64,000 nucleotides of DNA, taken from contig CANNBV010000002.1 in assembly GCA_947502975.1 (NCBI GenBank), forward strand, positions 935,251 to 999,250, given 5' to 3'. Positions 43,391 through 52,000 of the stretch are shown here, one piece after another; within the stretch, counting starts at the first letter, position 1, and every line of letters starts with the position of its first letter. The position numbers were made by a program, and so were the translations under genes. The notes beneath the pieces are model-generated. The model had not been told where the DNA came from, searched no databases, and was given only the letters and a program-made list of their open reading frames with translations. Source of the stretch: an uncultured Flavobacteriaceae bacterium. GTDB taxonomy: Bacteria > Bacteroidota > Bacteroidia > Flavobacteriales > Flavobacteriaceae.

Positions 43391-45007
43391 TTATCTTGGG
43401 AGACCAGTTATTTTGAATAAAACTGAACCCTCGTAACCACTACCTGTACCTTCCGCAGAATAGTCTATGGCAGTTGGGTCGCTGAATAAATGGCCGTCAG
43501 CTCTTTTAGCAGTTTCTGGATTGTTTTCAGGTCTCCAACCATGAACTTGGGCGCCTCCAATAAACGTAGATTCAGTTGCCCCAATAATATCTGTCACATC
43601 AATTAAACCCGTGATTTCCCACATGCTTGATGTGTTACCAATATTTAGTCCAGATGCTGTAACTTGATCACATTCCATAACTTCATTTAAAGTACCGCCA
43701 GCTATATCATATTGCCATAGTTTAGCATAACCAGTGATATCAGCATTTAAATCTGCATATCCGTTGGGGTCTTCTTGAATGTAAACATAGTTTTCAGTTA
43801 CTAATATATTATCTGGAGAATGCATACCATCACCAATTCCTCCTTCTTTATCACCATCAACAACAACTGCAAGCTTAGCATCGGCTATTGGATCATCAGC
43901 ATTTAATTCTAGTTTATATACTCTACCAAAAGTTGTACCTCTATCTGCTAAATCTGGATTGTCTGAACGGTACCTTCCTGTGGCATTAAAGTATACTATA
44001 CGATTATTAGCAGCAGACCCTTTTTGCCAATCAATATCTTCAATTCTTTGAAAACCAATGGCAAGAGAATCAATTGCTTCTTGATTTAATTCACTAATAG
44101 TGCGTTCTGTAACTTTAACCCATTCTACGTCGTATTCTGTACCTTCAGCCATTCCCATTTCGAATAGCTGGCCGCCTGCACCAGGTGCAGTTTCCACTGG
44201 GTTTTTACCTTTTAAAACATACAAATCACCACTATGTAAATCACCTAAACCTCCAACATACATTGCAAAATGGGCTTCTGGATATGAATTGTTGCTATCA
44301 TCGTCACCCATAAAGACTACGGTCTTCCCAGGAAATGCATTTTTACCAATGGCAACAGCATTTTCTGTCGACCATTCACCTAAAGCAGGAAGTCTATCCG
44401 CTTCTACACGGTCATCTGTAGAACGGAAAGGATTCACCTTATAAACTCCCTTAGCATTTCCACCCCATTCGCCACCAGAAAGGTATAAAGGACCAAACCC
44501 ATGCTCTTCAATTGTAATCGCAGAGCCAGAACATTGTGCAGTAAAAGCGGTTGCGGTTGCACTAACAATATAATCACCTTCAAGAGGCTGTAAATCAGAA
44601 TTTAAACGAATTCTAGCAATAGAGTAATCTCTTTCAAGATTATTAATAAAGGCATAAGTACCATCTCCATAAGGATACAATGCAGCACCATCCATGTATG
44701 ATCCATAAACAAAAGAAGGATCTGTTGGTAAAATATCTGCTGAAGACATGATCATTTGTAGATTAGCAGAAGAAGCAAACCCTCCTTTGAGCGCAAATAG
44801 AGAATTGGGAGTAACTGAGTTTATTAACGGCTCCATTTCGTCTACAGTTAAATCTTCACCATCTTTCCCATCTGCTCCGTCTTGACCGTCAACACCATCA
44901 ATACCATCTTTTCCGTCTTTTCCATCTTCAATATCACAACTAATTACTGATAAAGGAATAATGGTTAACGCTATTATTAGCGATAAAAAGCTAAATAAAT
45001 TTTTCAT
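43391..45007 (-). CDS. PhoX-like (DUF839) lipoprotein with collagen-like segment
   Basis: 538 residues. A lipoprotein signal (cleavage before Cys24) is followed by a collagen-like Gly-x-x tract at about residues 27-52 (DGKDGKDGIDGVDGQDGADG), common as a surface stalk. The main domain looks like a PhoX/DUF839 beta-propeller, with YAFINNLERDYSIARIRLN, VVFMGDDDSNNSYPEAHFAM and LVTENYVYIQEDPNG. The last two resemble metal- and phosphate-binding loops of PhoX. An alkaline phosphatase role is plausible but not proven. It is followed by a di-haem peroxidase gene. Confidence 0.78.
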   Translation of the reverse strand: MKNLFSFLSLIIALTIIPLSVISCDIEDGKDGKDGIDGVDGQDGADGKDGEDLTVDEMEPLINSVTPNSLFALKGGFASSANLQMIMSSADILPTDPSFVYGSYMDGAALYPYGDGTYAFINNLERDYSIARIRLNSDLQPLEGDYIVSATATAFTAQCSGSAITIEEHGFGPLYLSGGEWGGNAKGVYKVNPFRSTDDRVEADRLPALGEWSTENAVAIGKNAFPGKTVVFMGDDDSNNSYPEAHFAMYVGGLGDLHSGDLYVLKGKNPVETAPGAGGQLFEMGMAEGTEYDVEWVKVTERTISELNQEAIDSLAIGFQRIEDIDWQKGSAANNRIVYFNATGRYRSDNPDLADRGTTFGRVYKLELNADDPIADAKLAVVVDGDKEGGIGDGMHSPDNILVTENYVYIQEDPNGYADLNADITGYAKLWQYDIAGGTLNEVMECDQVTASGLNIGNTSSMWEITGLIDVTDIIGATESTFIGGAQVHGWRPENNPETAKRADGHLFSDPTAIDYSAEGTGSGYEGSVLFKITGLPR

Positions 45008-45467
45008 AATTTTTTTGATCGTTTTTAGTTATTATTTCTTCTCAAAATTATAGAGTGAATTAAAAAAGCTTGTTAAGCTATCACTGTGCTTTTATTAATT
45101 TAGGGTTACATGAAAGTTATCTAGATTACCAAAATATTACCATCGTTATTGTAGTGTTAAGAATTGTTATCTAATGATTAAATCTTCTTATTTCTAGCTG
45201 TATTTAGACATATGAAGGAATTCTTTTGATGGACAAAAGGTGGACATAGACGGTTTTATTTTTTTTTTACTGTCTATATATATACATTAGTCTAACCTAA
45301 CATGATATATATGCTAACCATTGATATTCTTGTTGTTACGCAAGGTTTACTGTTTTTTTATGCTTTTCTATTGTCCGCAATGGTGATAACAAGAACAGGA
45401 CATAACAAACAGCAACATTTACACGTTAACCTCACTACTTTTAATTCAAACATTTTTAATTTTTAAT
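45008..45467. other. Intergenic region upstream of the surface-protein cluster
   Basis: A 460-base gap between divergent genes. It contains a tandem TGGACA motif at 45230 and a long T-run at about 45260. A 54-codon open frame (45302-45466) encodes one hydrophobic helix (MLTIDILVVTQGLLFFYAFL) and ends one base before the next gene. It may be a leader peptide or chance, and I do not call it a gene. Confidence 0.4.
45230..45247. promoter_or_regulatory. Tandem TGGACA motif, copy 1
   Basis: TGGACAAAAGGTGGACAT is two TGGACA units spaced by 11 bases, one helical turn. A near-identical pair recurs at 46127 in front of the second gene of the cluster. Confidence 0.5.
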
Positions 45468-46112
45468 ATGAAGAAGACATTACTTTTTTTAATTCTGATA
45501 TGTTTTGGGTTACATTGTAATAGCCAGCAATTATACATGGAATACGGTTCTACTATTTCTTCATTCGATTACAAGAACTCTAGAGGACAGCGTTTAGACA
45601 ACTTATTATCGCAGTCTAAGTCTTACTTTGGAATGGGGTATAGGCACACTTTAAATAAAGCAAAAACGATATTCTTAAGAGGAGGACTTAATTATAATAA
45701 TTACGGTGCCATTGGTAGTGAAAGTAGTGTAGATAATTTTTTTGAATGGGATGTGAGCTATTTGGGGATAAAAGCAGGTTCAGATATAAAATTATTCCAA
45801 TATAATGATTTTAGAGTTTTTGCAAGTGGTTCAGTGGCTTATGAGTTTTTGGTAAGAGGCACTCAAACCATTAATAATGATGTTTTCAATTTGGTGGGAG
45901 AACCAGAGTTTAACAATAACATCTTATTTCTTAGAGCAGGAATAAGTATACAATATCCTATTTCTACCAGTACAGCTATTGTTGCAGGGTATAATTATGG
46001 GAGCTCAATATTGATAAATAGTGGGATTAGTGCAGAGAAATTAAATCTTAATGCACACCAATTTGGTATAGGTTTTATTATAAATCTTCCTACATGTCAT
46101 TGCGATTTTTAA
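45468..46112 (+). CDS. Outer membrane beta-barrel protein, small
   Basis: 214 residues with signal peptide (MKKTLLFLILICFGLHCNSQ). Alternating strands with many Tyr and Gly (YFGMGYRHTLNKAKTIFLRGGLNYNNYG) suggest an 8-stranded OmpX/OmpA-like barrel. The C-terminus CHCDF is unusual for such barrels. First gene of the cluster running to 55132; it may anchor or export the following proteins. Confidence 0.75.
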   Translation: MKKTLLFLILICFGLHCNSQQLYMEYGSTISSFDYKNSRGQRLDNLLSQSKSYFGMGYRHTLNKAKTIFLRGGLNYNNYGAIGSESSVDNFFEWDVSYLGIKAGSDIKLFQYNDFRVFASGSVAYEFLVRGTQTINNDVFNLVGEPEFNNNILFLRAGISIQYPISTSTAIVAGYNYGSSILINSGISAEKLNLNAHQFGIGFIINLPTCHCDF

Positions 46113-46126
46113 GTAAATTATTTAGG

Positions 46127-46144
46127 TGGACAAACAATGGACAG
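46127..46144. promoter_or_regulatory. Tandem TGGACA motif, copy 2
   Basis: TGGACAAACAATGGACAG has the same spacing as the motif at 45230. It lies 60 bases before the gene at 46204. Confidence 0.5.
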
Positions 46145-46203
46145 CCTAGTATATAAAGATTAATTACTCTAGTTTAGAGTATCATAAAGTAACATTTGTA
46201 AAA

Positions 46204-46740
46204 ATGATGAAAGAAAAATTGATAAAAAATATCACGCTTTTGCTTTTTATGATTTCTATGATTCCTACAATTCAAGGACAATCTGGGACAAAAGATAAAG
46301 GGTATAAAATCATACGCTCTAATGTTGGAGTAGGTGGCTCTAGCAAGACATTTCAAACCTCAAAAGGCACATATGTAGTAAGCCAGAGTATTGGCCAATC
46401 TAGTGTTATTGGAACGTCAACAAGTAACGGCTATTATTTAAGACAAGGGTTTCAGCAACCGCACAAACGTATTAAAGTTACTAAAAGCACGTATAGTAGT
46501 TTGAAAGCGATAGTATATCCAAATCCTTTTGATTATAATATTCAAATTTCATTTAACGAAAGTATTTCTGAAGACATCACTATTGATGTATATGATATTT
46601 CAGGAAAATTAGTCTATTCTAAGCATTTTTCACCTTCAAAGAAAATACGAATAAATCTCGAAAACTTGTCTTCGGGATCATATATATTGAAAGCTATTTC
46701 AAACGGAAAGTTATTCAATTCAAAACTTATAAAAATATAA
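46204..46740 (+). CDS. Small exported protein with type IX sorting domain
   Basis: 178 residues. A signal peptide (ending IPTIQGQ) is followed by a short Ser/Gly-rich segment (VGGSSKTFQTSKGTYVVSQS, NGYYLRQGFQQPH). The C-terminal type A sorting domain starts at YPNPFDYNIQISFNES and contains IDVYDISGKLVYS, LENLSSGSYILKA and the final KLIKI. The protein would be exported by the T9SS and attached to the surface. Almost nothing but the sorting domain is left, so the cargo is tiny. Confidence 0.85.
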   Translation: MMKEKLIKNITLLLFMISMIPTIQGQSGTKDKGYKIIRSNVGVGGSSKTFQTSKGTYVVSQSIGQSSVIGTSTSNGYYLRQGFQQPHKRIKVTKSTYSSLKAIVYPNPFDYNIQISFNESISEDITIDVYDISGKLVYSKHFSPSKKIRINLENLSSGSYILKAISNGKLFNSKLIKI

Positions 46741-46762
46741 TACCAATTAAAACCTAACTGTT

Positions 46763-48988
46763 ATGAAACGCATAATTACTCTAATTTTAGTTTTATTTAT
46801 TGCTACAGGCGTCTTTGCACAAACCGATGGCATATCGTATCAAGCCGTTATTATAGGCCCTGAAGCTCTGGAATTACCTGGTGTAGACTCTCCAGACAAC
46901 TATTTACCAACTACAGATATTGCTATTAAATTCTCGATTATAGCTCCAGGTAGTGGTGTTGTAGAATTTACTGAAATTCAAAATACAACTACTGATGAAT
47001 TTGGTAGAATAAACTTGATTATTGGTGCTGTGGAACATGATGATTTTGAGAAGATTGATTGGAATGGTGACCCTAAATCCTTAAAAGTTGAAGTTGATTT
47101 TAATAACGGTGATGGCTTTGTTGATATGAGTATAGAAAAATTAACCTATGTGCCTTACGTAGCGCACAGAGATATTACAGCTACAGGGACTTTAGAAGTG
47201 GATGATGATACGTTTTTAAATAGAGAATTGACAGTTAATGGACCAACAACATTAAACAGTACGCTTGACATAGCAGATGGAAACCCAGCAAATTTATCTG
47301 GAGATTTAAATGTTGATGGTGAAACCAATCTAAACAATACTTTAAATGTTACAGGACAGAGTACTTCTAATTTATCAGGTCCTTTAAATGTTGGAGATCC
47401 ATTAATTGGACCACCAGATGGAGATCCTAATGCACCAACAATTTTAAACGGGTCTTTAACCGTTGTTGGAGAATCTACTTTTACCAGTTTAGTTGCAGAT
47501 GATTTAACCATCAACGAATCTACGCAATTAAATGGGAGTATAACTATGACCCCAAATTCTCAAATAACTATAACATCAACTTTGGATGAAGATGATGATA
47601 CAGATATTAATAGTTATCCATTAAAAATTGAAGGAGGACAACAAGGTATTGCTATTGTAGTGAATGAAAGTAGAACTAATAATAATAATTTTATTTCTTT
47701 TTGGGACAATACGTCTTCTTCAAGCCCTGCATATTCTGGTGCTGATGTTACTACTACAACACCAACTATGTGGGGGAGAATAGAAGGTGAAACACCAGAT
47801 GAGTTTGGTAATAATGCTGATTATTTATTTGATCAAAGCTCACTAATTTACGATATTGCTGATGCTACTATGGATTTAGTTTTTCAAGGTTGGGATACAG
47901 CAGTAGCCTTTGCAGATAATGCTGCTGCAATCTCAGCGGCAGCTCCTTGTGTTGGACCTGTTCCTTGTGTGGCACTTCCTCCTCCTTCTCTCGTTATTAG
48001 CACTAAGTTCAGACTTGTTGCTGAAGGCATTAAAACGGTTTTTGCCATTGCTAATGAAGTGTATGCAGTAAGTAATTTAACTACATACAACAATAATAAG
48101 GATACATATCAAGGGGTTACTTATGCTTCTGGAGCTGGAGATTATGCAGAGTATTTACTTCGAGAAAATATTGATGAAAAAATGACTTACGGTGACATAG
48201 TTGGCGTTAAAGGAGGTAAAATATCCAAAAATCTAATTGATGCAGAAAGAATTATGGTTGTTTCCTTTAAACCCATTGTTTTAGGTAACATGCCAAAACA
48301 GAATGAAGAATCCAACTATGAAAAAGTGGCATTTATGGGGCAAGTTCCTGTAAAGGTATTTGGAAAGGCAAATATTGGTGACTACATTATTCCTAGCGGC
48401 AAAAATGATGGAATTGGGGTTGCAATTTCACCATCTAAAATAAAAGTAAATCAGCTCAAGGATATTGTTGGCACAGTTTGGTCTGAAGGTAATAATGTTT
48501 TAGGGTTCAATTTAATTAATGTAGCTGTTGGTTTAAATAGGAATGATAGTAGTCTTATTCTTGAAGAATTAGAGAACAAGGTTAATGAGCAGGCGGAAGA
48601 AATTAAATATTTGAGAGACAAAATTGAAGAGATTTTATCTAGCATAGCGAACATAGAAAATAGCACAGTTACCAAAAGCGGCATATACTCAAAAAGCACT
48701 AAAAATGGTGTTGTATATGAAAATCATACCAGTAGAGAAATTTCAGTAGTTGAATCTACTGACTCAGATGTTATTTACATAGAAGTTACCAGAGAAGATG
48801 TTGAACAAGGTTTAATATTAGCAGAAAAAATGATAAGAGAATCTGGTGAATATGAAAGAAATAAAGAGATTTTTGAAAGACTTGAAAATGACTTAGAGTA
48901 TAGAAATAATTTTATTGATAAAATTCAGGAAAAATTAGATAAGCAAATACATTTCCATAAAGAAATTGATAAGAAAGGTAGACATTAA
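46763..48988 (+). CDS. Fibre-like secreted protein with G2/S74-like C-terminal region
   Basis: 741 residues, signal peptide (MKRIITLILVLFIATGVFAQ). The N-terminal part (to about 130) is a beta domain (SYQAVIIGPEALELPGVDSP). Residues about 140-270 hold short repeats such as GDLNVDGETNLNNTLNVTGQ, like trimeric beta-helical tail fibres. The part around 450-600 (GDYAEYLLRENIDEKMTYGD, VPVKVFGKANIGDYIIPSG) resembles intramolecular-chaperone/autoproteolytic domains of phage fibres. The C-terminus is coiled coil (residues 595-625 and 690-735). It may be a trimeric surface fibre that self-cleaves; this is inference. Confidence 0.7.
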   Translation: MKRIITLILVLFIATGVFAQTDGISYQAVIIGPEALELPGVDSPDNYLPTTDIAIKFSIIAPGSGVVEFTEIQNTTTDEFGRINLIIGAVEHDDFEKIDWNGDPKSLKVEVDFNNGDGFVDMSIEKLTYVPYVAHRDITATGTLEVDDDTFLNRELTVNGPTTLNSTLDIADGNPANLSGDLNVDGETNLNNTLNVTGQSTSNLSGPLNVGDPLIGPPDGDPNAPTILNGSLTVVGESTFTSLVADDLTINESTQLNGSITMTPNSQITITSTLDEDDDTDINSYPLKIEGGQQGIAIVVNESRTNNNNFISFWDNTSSSSPAYSGADVTTTTPTMWGRIEGETPDEFGNNADYLFDQSSLIYDIADATMDLVFQGWDTAVAFADNAAAISAAAPCVGPVPCVALPPPSLVISTKFRLVAEGIKTVFAIANEVYAVSNLTTYNNNKDTYQGVTYASGAGDYAEYLLRENIDEKMTYGDIVGVKGGKISKNLIDAERIMVVSFKPIVLGNMPKQNEESNYEKVAFMGQVPVKVFGKANIGDYIIPSGKNDGIGVAISPSKIKVNQLKDIVGTVWSEGNNVLGFNLINVAVGLNRNDSSLILEELENKVNEQAEEIKYLRDKIEEILSSIANIENSTVTKSGIYSKSTKNGVVYENHTSREISVVESTDSDVIYIEVTREDVEQGLILAEKMIRESGEYERNKEIFERLENDLEYRNNFIDKIQEKLDKQIHFHKEIDKKGRH

Positions 48989-49016
48989 CTAATGGCTTTT
49001 TGATTCAAATAAAACT

Positions 49017-52000
49017 ATGAAAAATAAAATTTTATTTAAATTTTTAGGTCTTGTTTTGTTGTCTCCTTTTTTATGGGCTCAAACTACACCTATTCCAGAT
49101 GCTAATTTTGAGAATTATCTTGAAACCCATGATGAAAATGGCGTAGAAGTTGATTTAGGAGATGATGCAAGTATGGGTGATGGTATTGATAATAATGGTT
49201 TGGTATTAACTGATAGAATCAATGCCGTAGTTACGCTAAATCTCAGTAATTTAAATATAAATACTATATCTGGTATTGGGGATTTTGATGGTTTAGAAAC
49301 CCTAATTTGTAATAGTAACAATCTATCCAGTCTTGACATTTCAAGCAATATTAATTTAATATCATTATTATGTAGTTCAAATCAGTTAACTAACCTAGAG
49401 ATTGATGTCAATACTAATTTAGAAGATTTAGATTGTTCTAGTAATCAAATTCAGGTATTAGATGTTACAAATAACACTTTATTAAAAAGTTTAAACTGCT
49501 CAAACAATCGAATTTCAGGTATTGACGTTAGTCAAAATGCAGAGTTAATCTCTTTATCAATTTCAAATAATACAATAAATAGCTTAGATGTTGGAACTAA
49601 TACAAATCTAGAAAGCCTTTTTTGCGCTTCAAATCAAATAACAATTTTAGATGTATCTGCAAACACCTATTTAAATGCACTAGATACTTCTAATAATTTA
49701 ATTTCAAATCTAGATTTAACCACAATTAATACTGTTACTTGTCCAGATCCACAAACCGATCCTGTTACTGTTTGTCAAGGTGCTTCTTCAATAAATGTGT
49801 CTAACAATCGGTTAACATCTTTAATTGTTGCCAATGGTTTTAATGATTTAATAACCTCGTTTACTTCCGAAGGTAACCCAGATTTATTTTGTATTCAAGT
49901 GGATACGGGGTTTACTCCTAATACAAGTTGGATAAAAGACGATTGGACGTATTACTCAGAAACTACCTGTGCAGATATTTTTACCTATGTGCCTGATGAT
50001 AATTTTGAACAAGAACTTATAAATCAAGGATTAGATGATGTATTAGATAATTTGGTTTTAAGATCAAACATTAGTGCAATTACAGGTCTTGATGTATCAA
50101 ATTCAAATATTGAAGATTTAACAGGAATTGAAGATTTTACAGGTTTACTAACACTTAATTGTAGTGTGAATGCTATTGAAGAAATCAATCTGTCTAACAA
50201 TACAAGTTTAACAAGTTTAGATGTTTCAGGAAACAGTTTAGCTACTTTGGATATAACTAATCTAACAGGGTTGCTAACTTTAAATATTTCAAATAATAAT
50301 TTGGAGGCGTTAGATGTGAGTATTAACACCGATCTTGTTGATTTAAACTGTTCAAATAACAGCATCCAATCTCTAAATTTAAGTGCTAATGTAGATCTTA
50401 CAGATTTTGATTGTACGTTCAACGCTTTACAAGCTTTAAATATCCAAAATGGACAAAACGTAAATCTTGCAAATTTTGATGCGACGAACAACCCAGATTT
50501 ATCCTGTATTCTGGCAGATACTAATACCATACCTGGTGGTGTAAATTGGGCTATTGGAACAGCGTCTTTAGACACGAATTGTGGAACCTATGTGCCAGAT
50601 AATGGTTTTGAACAAGCCATTATTGATGCTGGTTTTGATGTTGGGCCACTTGATAATTATGTACCAACAGGAAATATCGTAGGAGAAACGAACCTTAATG
50701 TGAGTGGTTATAATATTAGAGACTTAACTGGTATTCAAGATTTTGCAGCTTTAACGACTTTTGATTGTTCTGATAACAATATCGTTACATTAGATTTAGC
50801 AGCGAACTTAGCGTTAACAAGTATTATCTGCAATAATAATAATGCTTTAGAATTTGTAGATATTAGAAATGGGAATAATACAAATACTACTGTATTTAAC
50901 GCCACAGATAACCCTAATCTATTTTGTATTAATGTTGATGCCGCTGTAATAGGAAATATTCCGGGAGGATGGACTATTGACCCAATAGCCGATTACAATA
51001 CCGATTGTGAAGCAAATAGATATACACCAATTCCAGATGACAATTTTGAGCAAGCTTTAATTGATTTAGGTATTGATGCTGGAGCATTAGATAATCAGGT
51101 GTTAACAGCAAACATAGAATATCTTACGTCGTTAAATGTTAGTGGTGAAAACATTGAAAGTTTAGAGGGTATCCAAGCATTTATATCTTTAGCTGAATTA
51201 GATTGTAGCAATAACTTTTTAGATGATTTAGATGTAAGTGGTATGGTTAATCTAGAAAGCTTATTCTGTGGCTCAAATTATTTTTTGACCAACAATGTAG
51301 CTAATATAAATGGCGTGTTAAATACTACAGGTACAGTAAGTTTAACAAAACTATTTTGTGCCAATAATAATTTGGAAGATTTAAATATATCCATTAATAC
51401 TAATTTGGAAGAACTTGATTGTTCTAATAACAGTCTAGCTATTTTGGATATAAGTAACAACAATAGCTTAATTGAGGTGAATTGTGATAATAATCAAATT
51501 TCAAATTTTGTAAGCTATACGATTGATAATTCAACTTTAAATAAGCTAAACTGTAATAACAATGAACTTTCTACTTTACAAGTGAGTAGATGTTTAGCAT
51601 TGACTACTTTAAACTGTAGAACTAATACACTAAGCTTACTTGATATTAGTGCAAACGCTGCTTTAGAAGTTTTAGACTTTTCTGATAATGAGTTGGCTGA
51701 TGTTAATTTATCTGCTAACACCAATTTAATCGCGCTTTCGGGATCTCAAAATCAATTAACAGAAATAGATGATTTGGCATCTACCGTTCTGGAAAGTTTA
51801 ATTTTGAATGACAACCAAATAAACCAACTCAATACAGTATTAAATAGTTTGACTTCTATTAAATATGTGTCAGTGAGTAGCAATGAACTCACAGATATAA
51901 ATGCCAGTACCAATACGAATTTAATTGAATTAAATATTAGCAACAATACAATTACTACTTTACAATTGCCTGGGAATTTAAATCAGTTAAAAACATTTAA

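Noticed and set aside
43391-45007. Collagen-like tract as a true collagen
   Set aside because: The Gly-x-x stretch covers only about 25 residues and is Asp/Lys-rich, a common bacterial lipoprotein stalk; it is kept only as a segment of the PhoX-like protein.
45302-45466. 54-codon open frame with one hydrophobic helix before the surface cluster
   Set aside because: No recognisable domain and no clear start signal; it could be a chance frame or a leader, so it is only mentioned in the region entry.
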